From: Bifidobacterium breve
Lineage (GTDB): Bacteria; Actinomycetota; Actinomycetes; S36-B12
Direction: 5' to 3'
DNA: 7,467 nt
Assembly: GCA_945870085.1 (NCBI GenBank)
Contig: CAMBQX010000088.1
Coordinates: 1 to 7,467, forward strand
Of this stretch, positions 1 to 5,590 are shown piece after piece; position 1 is the stretch's first letter, and each line of letters begins with the position of its first letter. The notes beneath the pieces are model-generated. The model did not search any database and was not told the DNA's origin. It worked only from the letters and a program-made list of their open reading frames with translations. Made by a program: the position numbers and the translations under genes.

Positions 1-945
1 CGCGATCACCTTCATCTGGCTGACATAGGCGTTCGTGGTGTCTTGGATCGGCACCAGGAAGCTCGGCGTGTAAACACCCTTGAGCAGCGTGTTGCCCGCG
101 GCACCGAGAGCGGCGCCAACAACCGATGGGTCAGAGCCGACCGAGGTGATCATCCACGTCGGTGCGAATGCTGACTTGGCGGCGGTGCCGAGCAACTGAG
201 CAGTTGCCGACGTAACACCGAAGAAGACAACCAACTCGCAGCCGGCTGCCTTCAACTTTGCGACCTGCGAAGTAAATGGCGCAACCTGCTGGCCCGAGTA
301 GTAAGACGTCTCGGCAGTGAAAGTCGTACCGGCAGCGGCGAAACCTACCTTGGCGTTATCGCCGAATTCACCGTCCTGGAAGAACAGGCACTTTTTCTTG
401 GCATTAAGGGTGGCGTCATTGGCCATGTAGTAGCCCATGACTTTTGCTTCCACCACATACGACGGGAAGAATGGGAAAGTCATCGGGTACTTCGATGGAT
501 TATCGAAGTTCGATGAGCCGGTGTTGACGAATACGTCTGGGATTCCGCGACGGTTCAGGTCAGCAACTACCGCAGAGTGAGACGGGGTACCGAGTGCACC
601 AAACATCGCAAAAATTTTGTTACTAAGAATCAACTGGTTCGTCTGCTTCTTGGTCAGCGCTGGGTTGTACTGATCATCAAGGTAGACATAATTGATTTTA
701 CGTCCGTTGATGCCGCCATTTGAATTGACGTAATCGAAGTACGCCTTCGCAGCCGGAGCTACATACATATAGCCAGGGGAGGCGGGGCCGGTTAGCGGTG
801 TGGTCGTGCCGATCACGATCTCGGTTTTTGAGACACCGGGATCAGTTGCCTGAATCCTTGCTGCTTGGGCTGGAACTGCTGCGGCAAGCGCAAGTGCTGC
901 CACGGCTCCAGCGGCGACCACGCGGGCCGCATAGGTGGTTCTCAC
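1..945 (-). CDS. Branched-chain amino acid type ABC transporter substrate-binding protein (partial, C-terminus missing)
   Basis: Extracytoplasmic solute-binding protein that delivers ligand to the LivH/LivM channel encoded just upstream. 315 codons are visible with no stop before the window edge; the family is usually about 380-420 residues, so perhaps 70-100 are missing. The start is GTG at 945-943, chosen because GGGAGG (957-952) lies 6 bases upstream and a signal peptide follows at once: Arg/Thr-rich n-region, Ala/Val-rich core (about residues 9-24), then PAQA with likely cleavage after residue 28. The mature N-terminus has the Peripla_BP_6/LivK pattern: TEIVIGTTTPLTGPAS (41-56), the NGGINGRK turn (77-83) and YLDDQYNP (88-95). 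FGALGTPSHSAV (115-126) resembles the ligand-contact segment of the first lobe. There is no lipobox cysteine, so it appears secreted rather than lipid-anchored, which is unusual for a Gram-positive binding protein. It is last in the importer cluster. The ligand cannot be assigned. Confidence 0.93.
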   Translation of the reverse strand, partial: MRTTYAARVVAAGAVAALALAAAVPAQAARIQATDPGVSKTEIVIGTTTPLTGPASPGYMYVAPAAKAYFDYVNSNGGINGRKINYVYLDDQYNPALTKKQTNQLILSNKIFAMFGALGTPSHSAVVADLNRRGIPDVFVNTGSSNFDNPSKYPMTFPFFPSYVVEAKVMGYYMANDATLNAKKKCLFFQDGEFGDNAKVGFAAAGTTFTAETSYYSGQQVAPFTSQVAKLKAAGCELVVFFGVTSATAQLLGTAAKSAFAPTWMITSVGSDPSVVGAALGAAGNTLLKGVYTPSFLVPIQDTTNAYVSQMKVIA

Positions 946-951
946 GTATTT

Positions 952-957
952 CCTCCC
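952..957 (-). promoter_or_regulatory. Ribosome binding site deciding the GTG start of the binding protein
   Basis: GGGAGG on the minus strand is separated by six bases (AAATAC) from the GTG at 945-943. It fixes the start of the binding-protein gene, which has no ATG in this region. Confidence 0.75.
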
Positions 958-969
958 GTTTAACTTTCC

Positions 970-984
970 CCCCTGAATTAGGGG
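970..984 (-). repeat. Small inverted repeat in the binding-protein leader
   Basis: CCCCT-GAATT-AGGGG forms a 5-bp stem with a 5-base loop, ending 12 bases upstream of the GGGAGG ribosome binding site. In the mRNA it could be a small leader hairpin. It has no following T-run, so it is not a typical intrinsic terminator. Its short stem means chance is quite possible. Confidence 0.35.
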
Positions 985-1001
985 AGAGGCTCGGCTGCGG
1001 A

Positions 1002-1016
1002 CACGCATGGTGCGTG
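1002..1016 (-). repeat. Perfect 6-bp inverted repeat near the proposed transcription start
   Basis: CACGCA-TGG-TGCGTG, two perfect 6-base arms around three bases, lies 57 bases upstream of the binding-protein start and just downstream of the candidate -10 element. It could be an operator-type palindrome or the 5' end hairpin of the mRNA. The sequence shows only the symmetry; function is inference. Confidence 0.4.
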
Positions 1017-1019
1017 CTC

Positions 1020-1048
1020 GGTATATCTCTACGCTACTAGCCAGTAAC
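1020..1048 (-). promoter_or_regulatory. Candidate promoter for the binding-protein gene
   Basis: On the minus strand a GTTACT (-35-like, weak) and TATACC (-10-like) are spaced by 17 bases, placing transcription start about 68 bases upstream of the GTG. The 190-base gap between livM and this gene (946-1135) otherwise holds only the two small inverted repeats listed, and no gene. A separate promoter would fit the high expression usually needed for binding proteins. The match is modest and not proof. Confidence 0.3.
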
Positions 1049-1135
1049 CTTTGGTTCAGATGTTATTTGTAAAAGGTACGGCGAATTTGGCCGGTTGTCG
1101 CGCTGAAAAACTCACAAAAAGGACAAATAGGAAAG

Positions 1136-2485
1136 TTACTTGGCAGAGCGGGACTTGGCCAGCAAGCGTCGGGTGCCATCCTTCAGGCTCCCCAAGATGC
1201 CACCGGGTGCAATTAATACCACCAGCACCACCAGGAGGCCATAAACCAGGTTTGGCGCATTGTCGGTGACATTGGCCGGCCAGCCGCGATCCCCGGCAAT
1301 ATTGAATACCAACTGCGGCAGGGCGACCAGCAGTACACCACCGATGATCGCGCCACCCAGGGAGGCTCGGCCACCGAGCACCACACCTACCAGTAGCGAT
1401 AAGGAGAGCCCGAGCCCAAAGGCCCCTGGCCCGACGTAACTGATAATCTGCGCGAATACGGCGCCGGCAATGGCGGCAAAGAAGCTGCTGACCACGAATG
1501 CCGAGATCTTTGACCCGGCCGGGGAAATCCCGGAAACGGCAGCGGCGACTTCATCGTCGCGGACCGCGCGCCAAACCCGGCCCTGGCGCCCGCGCACCAA
1601 GTTGAGCGCCAAGAAGCCGATGATGCAGGCCGCGGTAACAGCGAGTGAGGCTTGCCAGCGCTCGAGGACAAAGGCACCGCCTGCTAGTAGTGCATCACCG
1701 CCTGCGATCGGGTCAATGTCAGTTGGGAGCGCGACATCTGATGGCAGCGCAGAGACACTTGGTGCACTTTCGGCACTGGGGAAGTTGTCGGCGGTCAGCA
1801 TGTCGCCAGCGGCAGGGGAGCTTTCGGCACTGGGGAAGTTGTCGGCGGTCAGCATGTCGCCGGCGCCGGCTGTTTCAGTATCGAGTGGCGCTTGCTCGAG
1901 CGGCGCTTGCTCGAGTGGTGCTTGCTCCAGTGGCACCTCATCTAACGGTGCCTCATCAATTGGCGCCAATTCCACGGTGGGTGCGTAACCACCTGTGGGA
2001 TAAGGCACCGTGAGCATCAGCCCGGTCTCGCCACCGAAGATTTCGGGGAACCGGGTCGCGATGGCTGGGATTCCCACGGCGATGCCAAGAGTCAAACCGG
2101 CAAGGTAAGGCCCGCGCAGTCGAGCACCTATCCAGCCGATGATGAGACCGACCGCGATACCGCCGAAGCCGGCAAAGATCATCGACCAGATTGGATTCCA
2201 TTGCCATCCAAGAATTGGCACGGTCTGCCAGTTGAGGCTGGTAAGCGCAAACACATAGCCGCCAATTGCCATTAGCGCACCATTACCCAAGGACACCTGA
2301 CCGGATAAGCCGACAAGAATCACCATGCCGAACATTGCGGTCGCATACATCGCAGCGAGTGCGAGGTAGTAGCTCATTAGCGGATCGATGCCATCGTTGA
2401 TTCGCATCAACGCGGCCCAAATCACAAAAACTATGGCTAGATGACTTAAGAAACGGGCGCCCGGAAGACGCAGCAAGTTCACCAT
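1136..2485 (-). CDS. livM: LivM-type branched-chain amino acid ABC permease with a repetitive acidic loop insertion
   Basis: Integral membrane permease, one of two forming the transport channel with LivH. Family marks: GLSGQVSLGNGA (59-70, the LivM G.sGq.SLG motif), the FGGETGL turn (150-156), the cytoplasmic GRVWRAVRDDEVAAAVSGI coupling segment (302-320) and GGRASLGGAIIGG (371-383). Predicted membrane segments lie near residues 13-28, 37-60, 66-84, 98-120, 126-143, 277-297, 328-350, 354-371, 376-396 and 412-428. At 449 residues it is about 100 longer than usual (300-350). The excess is residues about 167-270, between helix five and the helix preceding the coupling loop, hence probably outside the cell. 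That segment has six A-P-L-[DE]-[EQ]-like pentapeptides (174-203) and two copies of AGDMLTADNFPSAES (208-222, 226-240). No Lys, Arg or His occurs from 146 to 275. The ATG follows the livH stop by 8 bases, with AGGGG (2495-2491) as ribosome binding site. The stop is TAA. No clear terminator follows. Confidence 0.93.
   Translation of the reverse strand: MVNLLRLPGARFLSHLAIVFVIWAALMRINDGIDPLMSYYLALAAMYATAMFGMVILVGLSGQVSLGNGALMAIGGYVFALTSLNWQTVPILGWQWNPIWSMIFAGFGGIAVGLIIGWIGARLRGPYLAGLTLGIAVGIPAIATRFPEIFGGETGLMLTVPYPTGGYAPTVELAPIDEAPLDEVPLEQAPLEQAPLEQAPLDTETAGAGDMLTADNFPSAESSPAAGDMLTADNFPSAESAPSVSALPSDVALPTDIDPIAGGDALLAGGAFVLERWQASLAVTAACIIGFLALNLVRGRQGRVWRAVRDDEVAAAVSGISPAGSKISAFVVSSFFAAIAGAVFAQIISYVGPGAFGLGLSLSLLVGVVLGGRASLGGAIIGGVLLVALPQLVFNIAGDRGWPANVTDNAPNLVYGLLVVLVVLIAPGGILGSLKDGTRRLLAKSRSAK
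1767..1861 (-). repeat. Two 41-base identical direct repeats, 54-base period, inside livM
   Basis: Bases 1767-1807 and 1821-1861 are identical over 41 positions, including all third codon positions. They are separated by 13 unrelated bases, giving a period of 54 bases or 18 codons, so the reading frame is kept. They encode the two AGDMLTADNFPSAES copies of the LivM insertion. Complete identity at synonymous sites suggests a recent tandem duplication. Confidence 0.95.
1877..1966 (-). repeat. Six tandem 15-base units inside livM (pentapeptide repeat)
   Basis: Six consecutive 15-base units encode APIDE, APLDE, VPLEQ, APLEQ, APLEQ and APLDT (LivM residues 174-203). The central units are nearly identical at DNA level (for example GAGCAAGCGCC-type cores), while the outer ones have diverged. 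This is the pattern expected of slippage or unequal exchange growing from the middle. The frame is preserved throughout. Confidence 0.95.
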
Positions 2486-2493
2486 GCTCGCCC

Positions 2494-3372
2494 CTAGACC
2501 GATCGAGCTTTGTGGTGGCTGAAGATGCCTTCAGGCTTGAGAATCAAATTCAGGGCCAGCAACAACAAGGCCACCACCGGTGCATTCCCAGAGTCGCTGT
2601 ATCCGGATACCAAGGAGATGATCAAGCCGGTGAAAACACCAATGGAGATTGCGCCTATCAAGGAGTCGAGGCCGCCGATGACGGCGACGGTGAAGGCGTA
2701 GACCAGCAGGATGTCGAAACTATTCGGTGAAATCGTCGAGACGGGCGCTACGAGAATCCCGGCGACGGCGCCGACTGAACCAGCGAGGGCCCAGCCGAAA
2801 GTCAGGACACGTGAGACCCTGACCCCGGAAAGTTTTGCCACCTCCGGGTTGAATGCTGCCGCGCGCATCGATAGTCCAAGTGAGGTCTTGGTGAAGAGCA
2901 GGGTGAGGCCAAGAACAAGCAATGCGGTGATACCGATGACCACGAAGTCATAGATCGAGATCGGCCAGACCCGGCCGGCAAACTCGATACCGGAGTTATT
3001 AAATGGCTGCGGAAATGCCTGACTGCCACCCGGCCAAATCATGCCCGCCGCAGCCTGTAAGGCGATGAGTACGCCAAACGTTGCGATGATCGCACCGGAT
3101 GTGTCATTTCTTTTCACGGGGCGAAGTACTAGGTATTGGACAATCACCCCAAGTACCGCGCCGGCGGCCAGAGCCCCGATTAAAGCGATATACCAAGATC
3201 CTGTCCAGGTCTGAATAGAAAGCGCGATGAAGGTCGTGAACATCGCCTGCCCAACCTGCGCAAAGTTGACCACGCGCGTTGATCGCCAAATGAGGACCAA
3301 GGCGAGTGCCATCAGCGCGATGATCGCGCCCGACCCGAGGCCACCTAGGACGTAGTCAATGAATGTTGTCAT
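2494..3372 (-). CDS. livH: LivH-type branched-chain amino acid ABC permease
   Basis: Partner permease of LivM, 292 residues, the usual size of the family. It shows the N-terminal LivH pattern: a glycine-rich first helix (YVLGGLGSGAIIALMALALVL, about 7-27), then IWRSTRVVNFAQVGQAMF (28-45). YLVLRPVKR (80-88) is followed by the cytoplasmic coupling loop SMRAAAFNPEVAKLSGV (168-184), and the GGLDSLIGAISIGVFTGL stretch (233-250) precedes the last helices. About eight hydrophobic segments are visible. In the NFA motif the following positions read QVG rather than the commoner HGE/QGE order, a small departure. The ATG at 3372-3370 has the best ribosome binding site in the window (AGGAGG, 3384-3379), which overlaps the livF stop codon. 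That stop is 10 bases upstream, so translation is probably coupled. livM follows after 8 bases. Confidence 0.95.
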   Translation of the reverse strand: MTTFIDYVLGGLGSGAIIALMALALVLIWRSTRVVNFAQVGQAMFTTFIALSIQTWTGSWYIALIGALAAGAVLGVIVQYLVLRPVKRNDTSGAIIATFGVLIALQAAAGMIWPGGSQAFPQPFNNSGIEFAGRVWPISIYDFVVIGITALLVLGLTLLFTKTSLGLSMRAAAFNPEVAKLSGVRVSRVLTFGWALAGSVGAVAGILVAPVSTISPNSFDILLVYAFTVAVIGGLDSLIGAISIGVFTGLIISLVSGYSDSGNAPVVALLLLALNLILKPEGIFSHHKARSV

Positions 3373-3378
3373 GTGTCA

Positions 3379-3384
3379 CCTCCT
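3379..3384 (-). promoter_or_regulatory. Strong ribosome binding site of livH overlapping the livF stop
   Basis: AGGAGG (continuing into AGGAGGTGA) lies 6 bases before the livH ATG and includes the last two bases of the livF TAG stop. Ribosomes ending livF are thus placed at the livH start. Confidence 0.85.
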
Positions 3385-4087
3385 AATAGCCCAAATAGGC
3401 ATGTCGAAGTTGTTCATCTGCCGCGATTTCTGCACCACTGCCGACCATCACTACTTTTCCGAGGTTTAGGACGACACCCGTAGTTGCAACGCGTAAGGCG
3501 GTAACGGCGTTTTGCTCAACGAGCAGTACAGCTAGGTCTGATTCACTAGCGAGTCGACTCACAAGTTCGAGAATCTGCGTGACGATGAGTGGTGCTAGGC
3601 CAAGTGAGGGTTCATCAAGTAGTAGCACCCGTGGATCCGACATCAGGGCCCGGCCAATTGCAAGTTGCTGACGTTCACCGCCACTTAGCGTGTCGGCTCG
3701 CATCTTGCGTCGCTGCGCGAGCACCGGGAATAAGTCAAAAACCTGCGCATGTGTTGAGTTGCGCGCTGCTTTATCGCGCCATAGACCGCCAAGGCGTAGA
3801 TTTTCTTCGACGGTTAACTCAGGAATGGTGGACCGGCCTTCGGGCACGAGAGAGACGCCAAGGCGGACAATATCTTCGGGTTTGCGGCCGGTGATTGTGA
3901 CATCGCCGACAGTGGCAGAACCGGATCCTGGCTTAACTAACCCGGACAAAGTGCGCATGAGCGTTGATTTGCCGGCCCCATTGGCGCCGATGACCGCGGT
4001 TACCTCGCCTTTGGGCACTTCGATCGAAACATTGGAAAGAGCTTGGACGGCACCGTAGTTGACTGACAGATCGGTAATTGTGAGCAT
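3383..4087 (-). CDS. livF: LivF-type branched-chain amino acid ABC transporter ATPase
   Basis: Cytoplasmic ATP-hydrolysing subunit, 234 residues, normal for LivF. All core motifs are intact: Walker A GANGAGKST (34-42), the LVPEGRSTIPELTVEENL segment (80-97; LivF proteins carry VPEGR here), ABC signature LSGGERQQ (134-141), Walker B VLLLDEP (154-160), D-loop SLGLAP (161-166) and VEQNAV (190-195). The EQN in place of the usual H-loop histidine is normal for LivF, not a defect. The ATG shares its A with the TGA stop of livG (TGATG), and GGAG (4098-4095) lies 7 bases upstream, so it is translationally coupled to livG. It pairs with LivG to form the ATPase heterodimer. Confidence 0.96.
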   Translation of the reverse strand: MLTITDLSVNYGAVQALSNVSIEVPKGEVTAVIGANGAGKSTLMRTLSGLVKPGSGSATVGDVTITGRKPEDIVRLGVSLVPEGRSTIPELTVEENLRLGGLWRDKAARNSTHAQVFDLFPVLAQRRKMRADTLSGGERQQLAIGRALMSDPRVLLLDEPSLGLAPLIVTQILELVSRLASESDLAVLLVEQNAVTALRVATTGVVLNLGKVVMVGSGAEIAADEQLRHAYLGY

Positions 4088-4875
4088 CAGGTTGCTCCGT
4101 CTTCACCGAGATAAGCAGCCAGCACGGCGGGGTTTCGGCGGACTTCATCGGGAGTGCCGGCTGCAATTACCTTGCCGGCATCAAGAACCCAAATTAGGTC
4201 GCAAACTTCCATGACTAATTCCATGTGGTGTTCAACTAGCAGAACTGTGCGTTTAGGTACCCAACTTCGAATGAGTTCTGCCAACTCAGAAATATCTGCC
4301 GCGCTAATGCCACCGGCGGGCTCGTCCAGCAGTAGTACCTGCGGGTCACTAACTAGGGCTCGTGCAAGTGCTACTCGTTTTTGGATGGGGTAGGGCAGTT
4401 CACCGGGCAACCTATTAGCCGCTTCAGCGATATTGAGCTCACCGAGTACTGCCATTGATTGCGCACGCAATCGGTTCTGCTCCACGTCGGTCCAAGGCAT
4501 GGCTAGAGATTGCGCGATGATCCCGCTACGCACCTGCGATGAGCCGCCGATCATGACATTTTCGAGGGCACTCATGGTCGGGAAGAGTCCGACTCCCTGC
4601 AAGGTGCGGGCGATGCCCTTCTTTGTTAGGTGATGGGGGTGCACATGCTTTTGCTTTTTACCATCAACCTTGAGATACCCGGAGTCCGCTGTGACGAATC
4701 CACTAATTACATTGAAGACGGTGGTCTTGCCCGCGCCGTTGGGGCCGATCAAGCCGGTCACCGTGCCTTGGGGCACCCCGATGCTCACGTTATCGAGAAT
4801 TTGCAGCCCACTTAGCTTGACGCTGATATCGACTATCTCCAAAATTGGATCGGTCAGCGGCAGAAAGTACTTCAC
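4087..4875 (-). CDS. livG: LivG-type branched-chain amino acid ABC transporter ATPase with altered signature motif
   Basis: Second ATPase subunit and first gene of the importer operon; 262 residues, close to the family norm of about 255. Motifs: Walker A GPNGAGKTT (44-52), Q-loop ARTLQGVGLFPTMSALENV (89-107), Walker B VLLLDEP (180-186), AGGIS D-loop (187-191) and H-loop VEHHMELVM (214-222, His216). The signature region reads LPYPIQKRVALARAL (160-174). Most LivG proteins have LPYG.QRRLEIARAL, so Pro163 occupies the place of the signature glycine. The codons read cleanly with no frameshift. The start is GTG at 4875-4873, chosen because GGGGGAGG (4887-4880) is 4 bases upstream and no in-frame ATG precedes the conserved EIVDISV strand. 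The short extension MKYFLPLTDP precedes the fold. It overlaps livF by one base. Confidence 0.94.
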   Translation of the reverse strand: MKYFLPLTDPILEIVDISVKLSGLQILDNVSIGVPQGTVTGLIGPNGAGKTTVFNVISGFVTADSGYLKVDGKKQKHVHPHHLTKKGIARTLQGVGLFPTMSALENVMIGGSSQVRSGIIAQSLAMPWTDVEQNRLRAQSMAVLGELNIAEAANRLPGELPYPIQKRVALARALVSDPQVLLLDEPAGGISAADISELAELIRSWVPKRTVLLVEHHMELVMEVCDLIWVLDAGKVIAAGTPDEVRRNPAVLAAYLGEDGAT

Positions 4876-4879
4876 CGGA

Positions 4880-4887
4880 CCTCCCCC
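4880..4887 (-). promoter_or_regulatory. Ribosome binding site deciding the GTG start of livG
   Basis: GGGGGAGG on the minus strand ends four bases before the GTG at 4875. The spacing is slightly short but the match is strong. It supports the GTG start over the internal TTG at codon 12, which has no such site. Confidence 0.65.
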
Positions 4888-4905
4888 AAAGAGACGAATC
4901 GCGTT

Positions 4906-4934
4906 ACTTTACTCGTGAAGTCTGGTACCACGCA
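4906..4934 (-). promoter_or_regulatory. Candidate promoter of the liv operon
   Basis: In the 98-base gap between the methyltransferase and livG, a minus-strand TAAAGT (4911-4906, of the TANNNT type common in actinobacterial -10 elements) lies about 31 bases upstream of the GTG. A 17-base spacer puts TGCGTG in the -35 position, which is a poor match. Transcription would start near 4899 and leave a leader of about 24 bases. Read-through from the methyltransferase unit is an alternative. Confidence 0.3.
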
Positions 4935-4948
4935 CCTTTTTGCTGACG

Positions 4949-4976
4949 GTTGACTAAATTGCTTAAGAGTTGACTA
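4949..4976. repeat. Two 8-base direct repeats with 20-base period upstream of the liv operon
   Basis: GTTGACTA occurs at 4949-4956 and 4969-4976 (TAGTCAAC on the minus strand), a 20-base period or about two helical turns. The second copy covers the methyltransferase stop codon. A looser relative, TGCTGAC, sits at 4941-4947. The placement just upstream of the candidate liv promoter would suit tandem regulator half-sites. This is inference from spacing alone. Confidence 0.35.
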
Positions 4977-5582
4977 GCTCGGTAGGCGAAGCACGCTGAC
5001 GGCGAAGTCTGCGTCAATGCGCCATGGGCGTAGATCCCAGGTGGCGAAGCGGTGTTCGAGTGTGAATCCGGCCCCGGCTAGGTGCTTATCGAATTCGCCC
5101 ATCTCGTATCTATCAGAATGGAATCCAACAACCGCAAAACCGTCCGGATTCAAATGCTTCGCAATGCAGATTAGTACCTGCTGCTCGGTGCCGGATGCAA
5201 CAAAGGCGAGCACATTGCCAGCAATGACCGCGGCATCAAATGGAGCGATTTGGCCCTGGTTTGCAAGGTCAAGTTCACTTAGGTCAGAAACTAGCCAAGT
5301 GGGGCCGACGTGATCAGCGCGGGCAGCGGCAATGAGCTCAGGATCGACGTCGACCCCGACAACCTCGTGCCCGCACGCATGCAGAACGGCACCGACCCGA
5401 CCGGGGCCACAACCCGCATCCAAAATGCGCGAACCGCGCGGCACCATGGCGTCGATCAGGCGGGCTTCGCCACCGAGGTCGGCACCTTCGGCGGCCAATG
5501 AACGTATGCGTTCGATGTAACACTGGGAATGATCGTCATCTGTGTCGGTGAACCAACGCGGCGCAGGTGCGGTGGTAGCCAT
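4974..5582 (-). CDS. Class I SAM-dependent methyltransferase, substrate unknown
   Basis: A 202-residue cytoplasmic enzyme with a Rossmann-like methyltransferase fold. Motif I is ILDAGCGPGRVG (53-64), the SAM-binding glycine loop. The acidic end of strand two is VVGVDVDP (74-81). VSDLSELDL (98-106) provides the adenine-contacting aspartate, FDAAVIAGNV (115-124) is motif II, and HLNPDGFAVVGF (143-154) is motif III. The C-terminal TWDLRPW (181-187) and the N-terminal HSQCYIERIRSLAAEGADLGGEAR block (18-41) match, from memory, a small conserved actinobacterial methyltransferase family of unknown target. No substrate domain is seen. ATG at 5582-5580 lies 8 bases after the UPF0114 stop, with only a weak AGG in front, so translation is probably coupled. 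It shares the strand with the liv operon, 98 bases upstream, but a functional link is not evident. Confidence 0.9.
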   Translation of the reverse strand: MATTAPAPRWFTDTDDDHSQCYIERIRSLAAEGADLGGEARLIDAMVPRGSRILDAGCGPGRVGAVLHACGHEVVGVDVDPELIAAARADHVGPTWLVSDLSELDLANQGQIAPFDAAVIAGNVLAFVASGTEQQVLICIAKHLNPDGFAVVGFHSDRYEMGEFDKHLAGAGFTLEHRFATWDLRPWRIDADFAVSVLRLPS

Positions 5583-5590
5583 TTGTCGAC

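Noticed and set aside
1076..1135. Intrinsic terminator after livM, suggested by T-rich runs on the minus strand
   Set aside because: There are T-runs but no GC-rich hairpin directly before them, so no terminator can be supported.
1767..1966. CRISPR-like or mobile-element repeat
   Set aside because: The repeats are tandem, in frame inside a gene, lack unique spacers of constant length, and have no transposase or terminal inverted repeats nearby.
1676..1987. Possible frameshift or misassembly producing the odd LivM segment
   Set aside because: The frame is continuous, both flanks are good LivM sequence, and the repeat periods (15 and 54 bases) are multiples of three. Copy number could still be misassembled, but the segment itself is coding.
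1470..1988. 172-codon open frame on the plus strand opposite livM, rich in Ser, Ala and Gly
   Set aside because: It is the antisense of the repetitive livM insertion. Its openness follows from the repeat composition, there is no ribosome binding site, and the minus strand encodes conserved LivM motifs on both sides in one continuous frame.
1645..2013. 122-codon plus-strand frame with internal repeats
   Set aside because: Third-frame reading of the same livM repeats. The repeated peptide simply mirrors the DNA duplication.
3520..3550. Loss of the H-loop histidine in LivF (EQN instead of EH)
   Set aside because: EQN at this position is the normal state of LivF proteins, so it is not a defect.
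3589..4058. Plus-strand frames of 101 and 122 codons over livF
   Set aside because: Shadows of livF, which carries every ABC ATPase motif on the minus strand.
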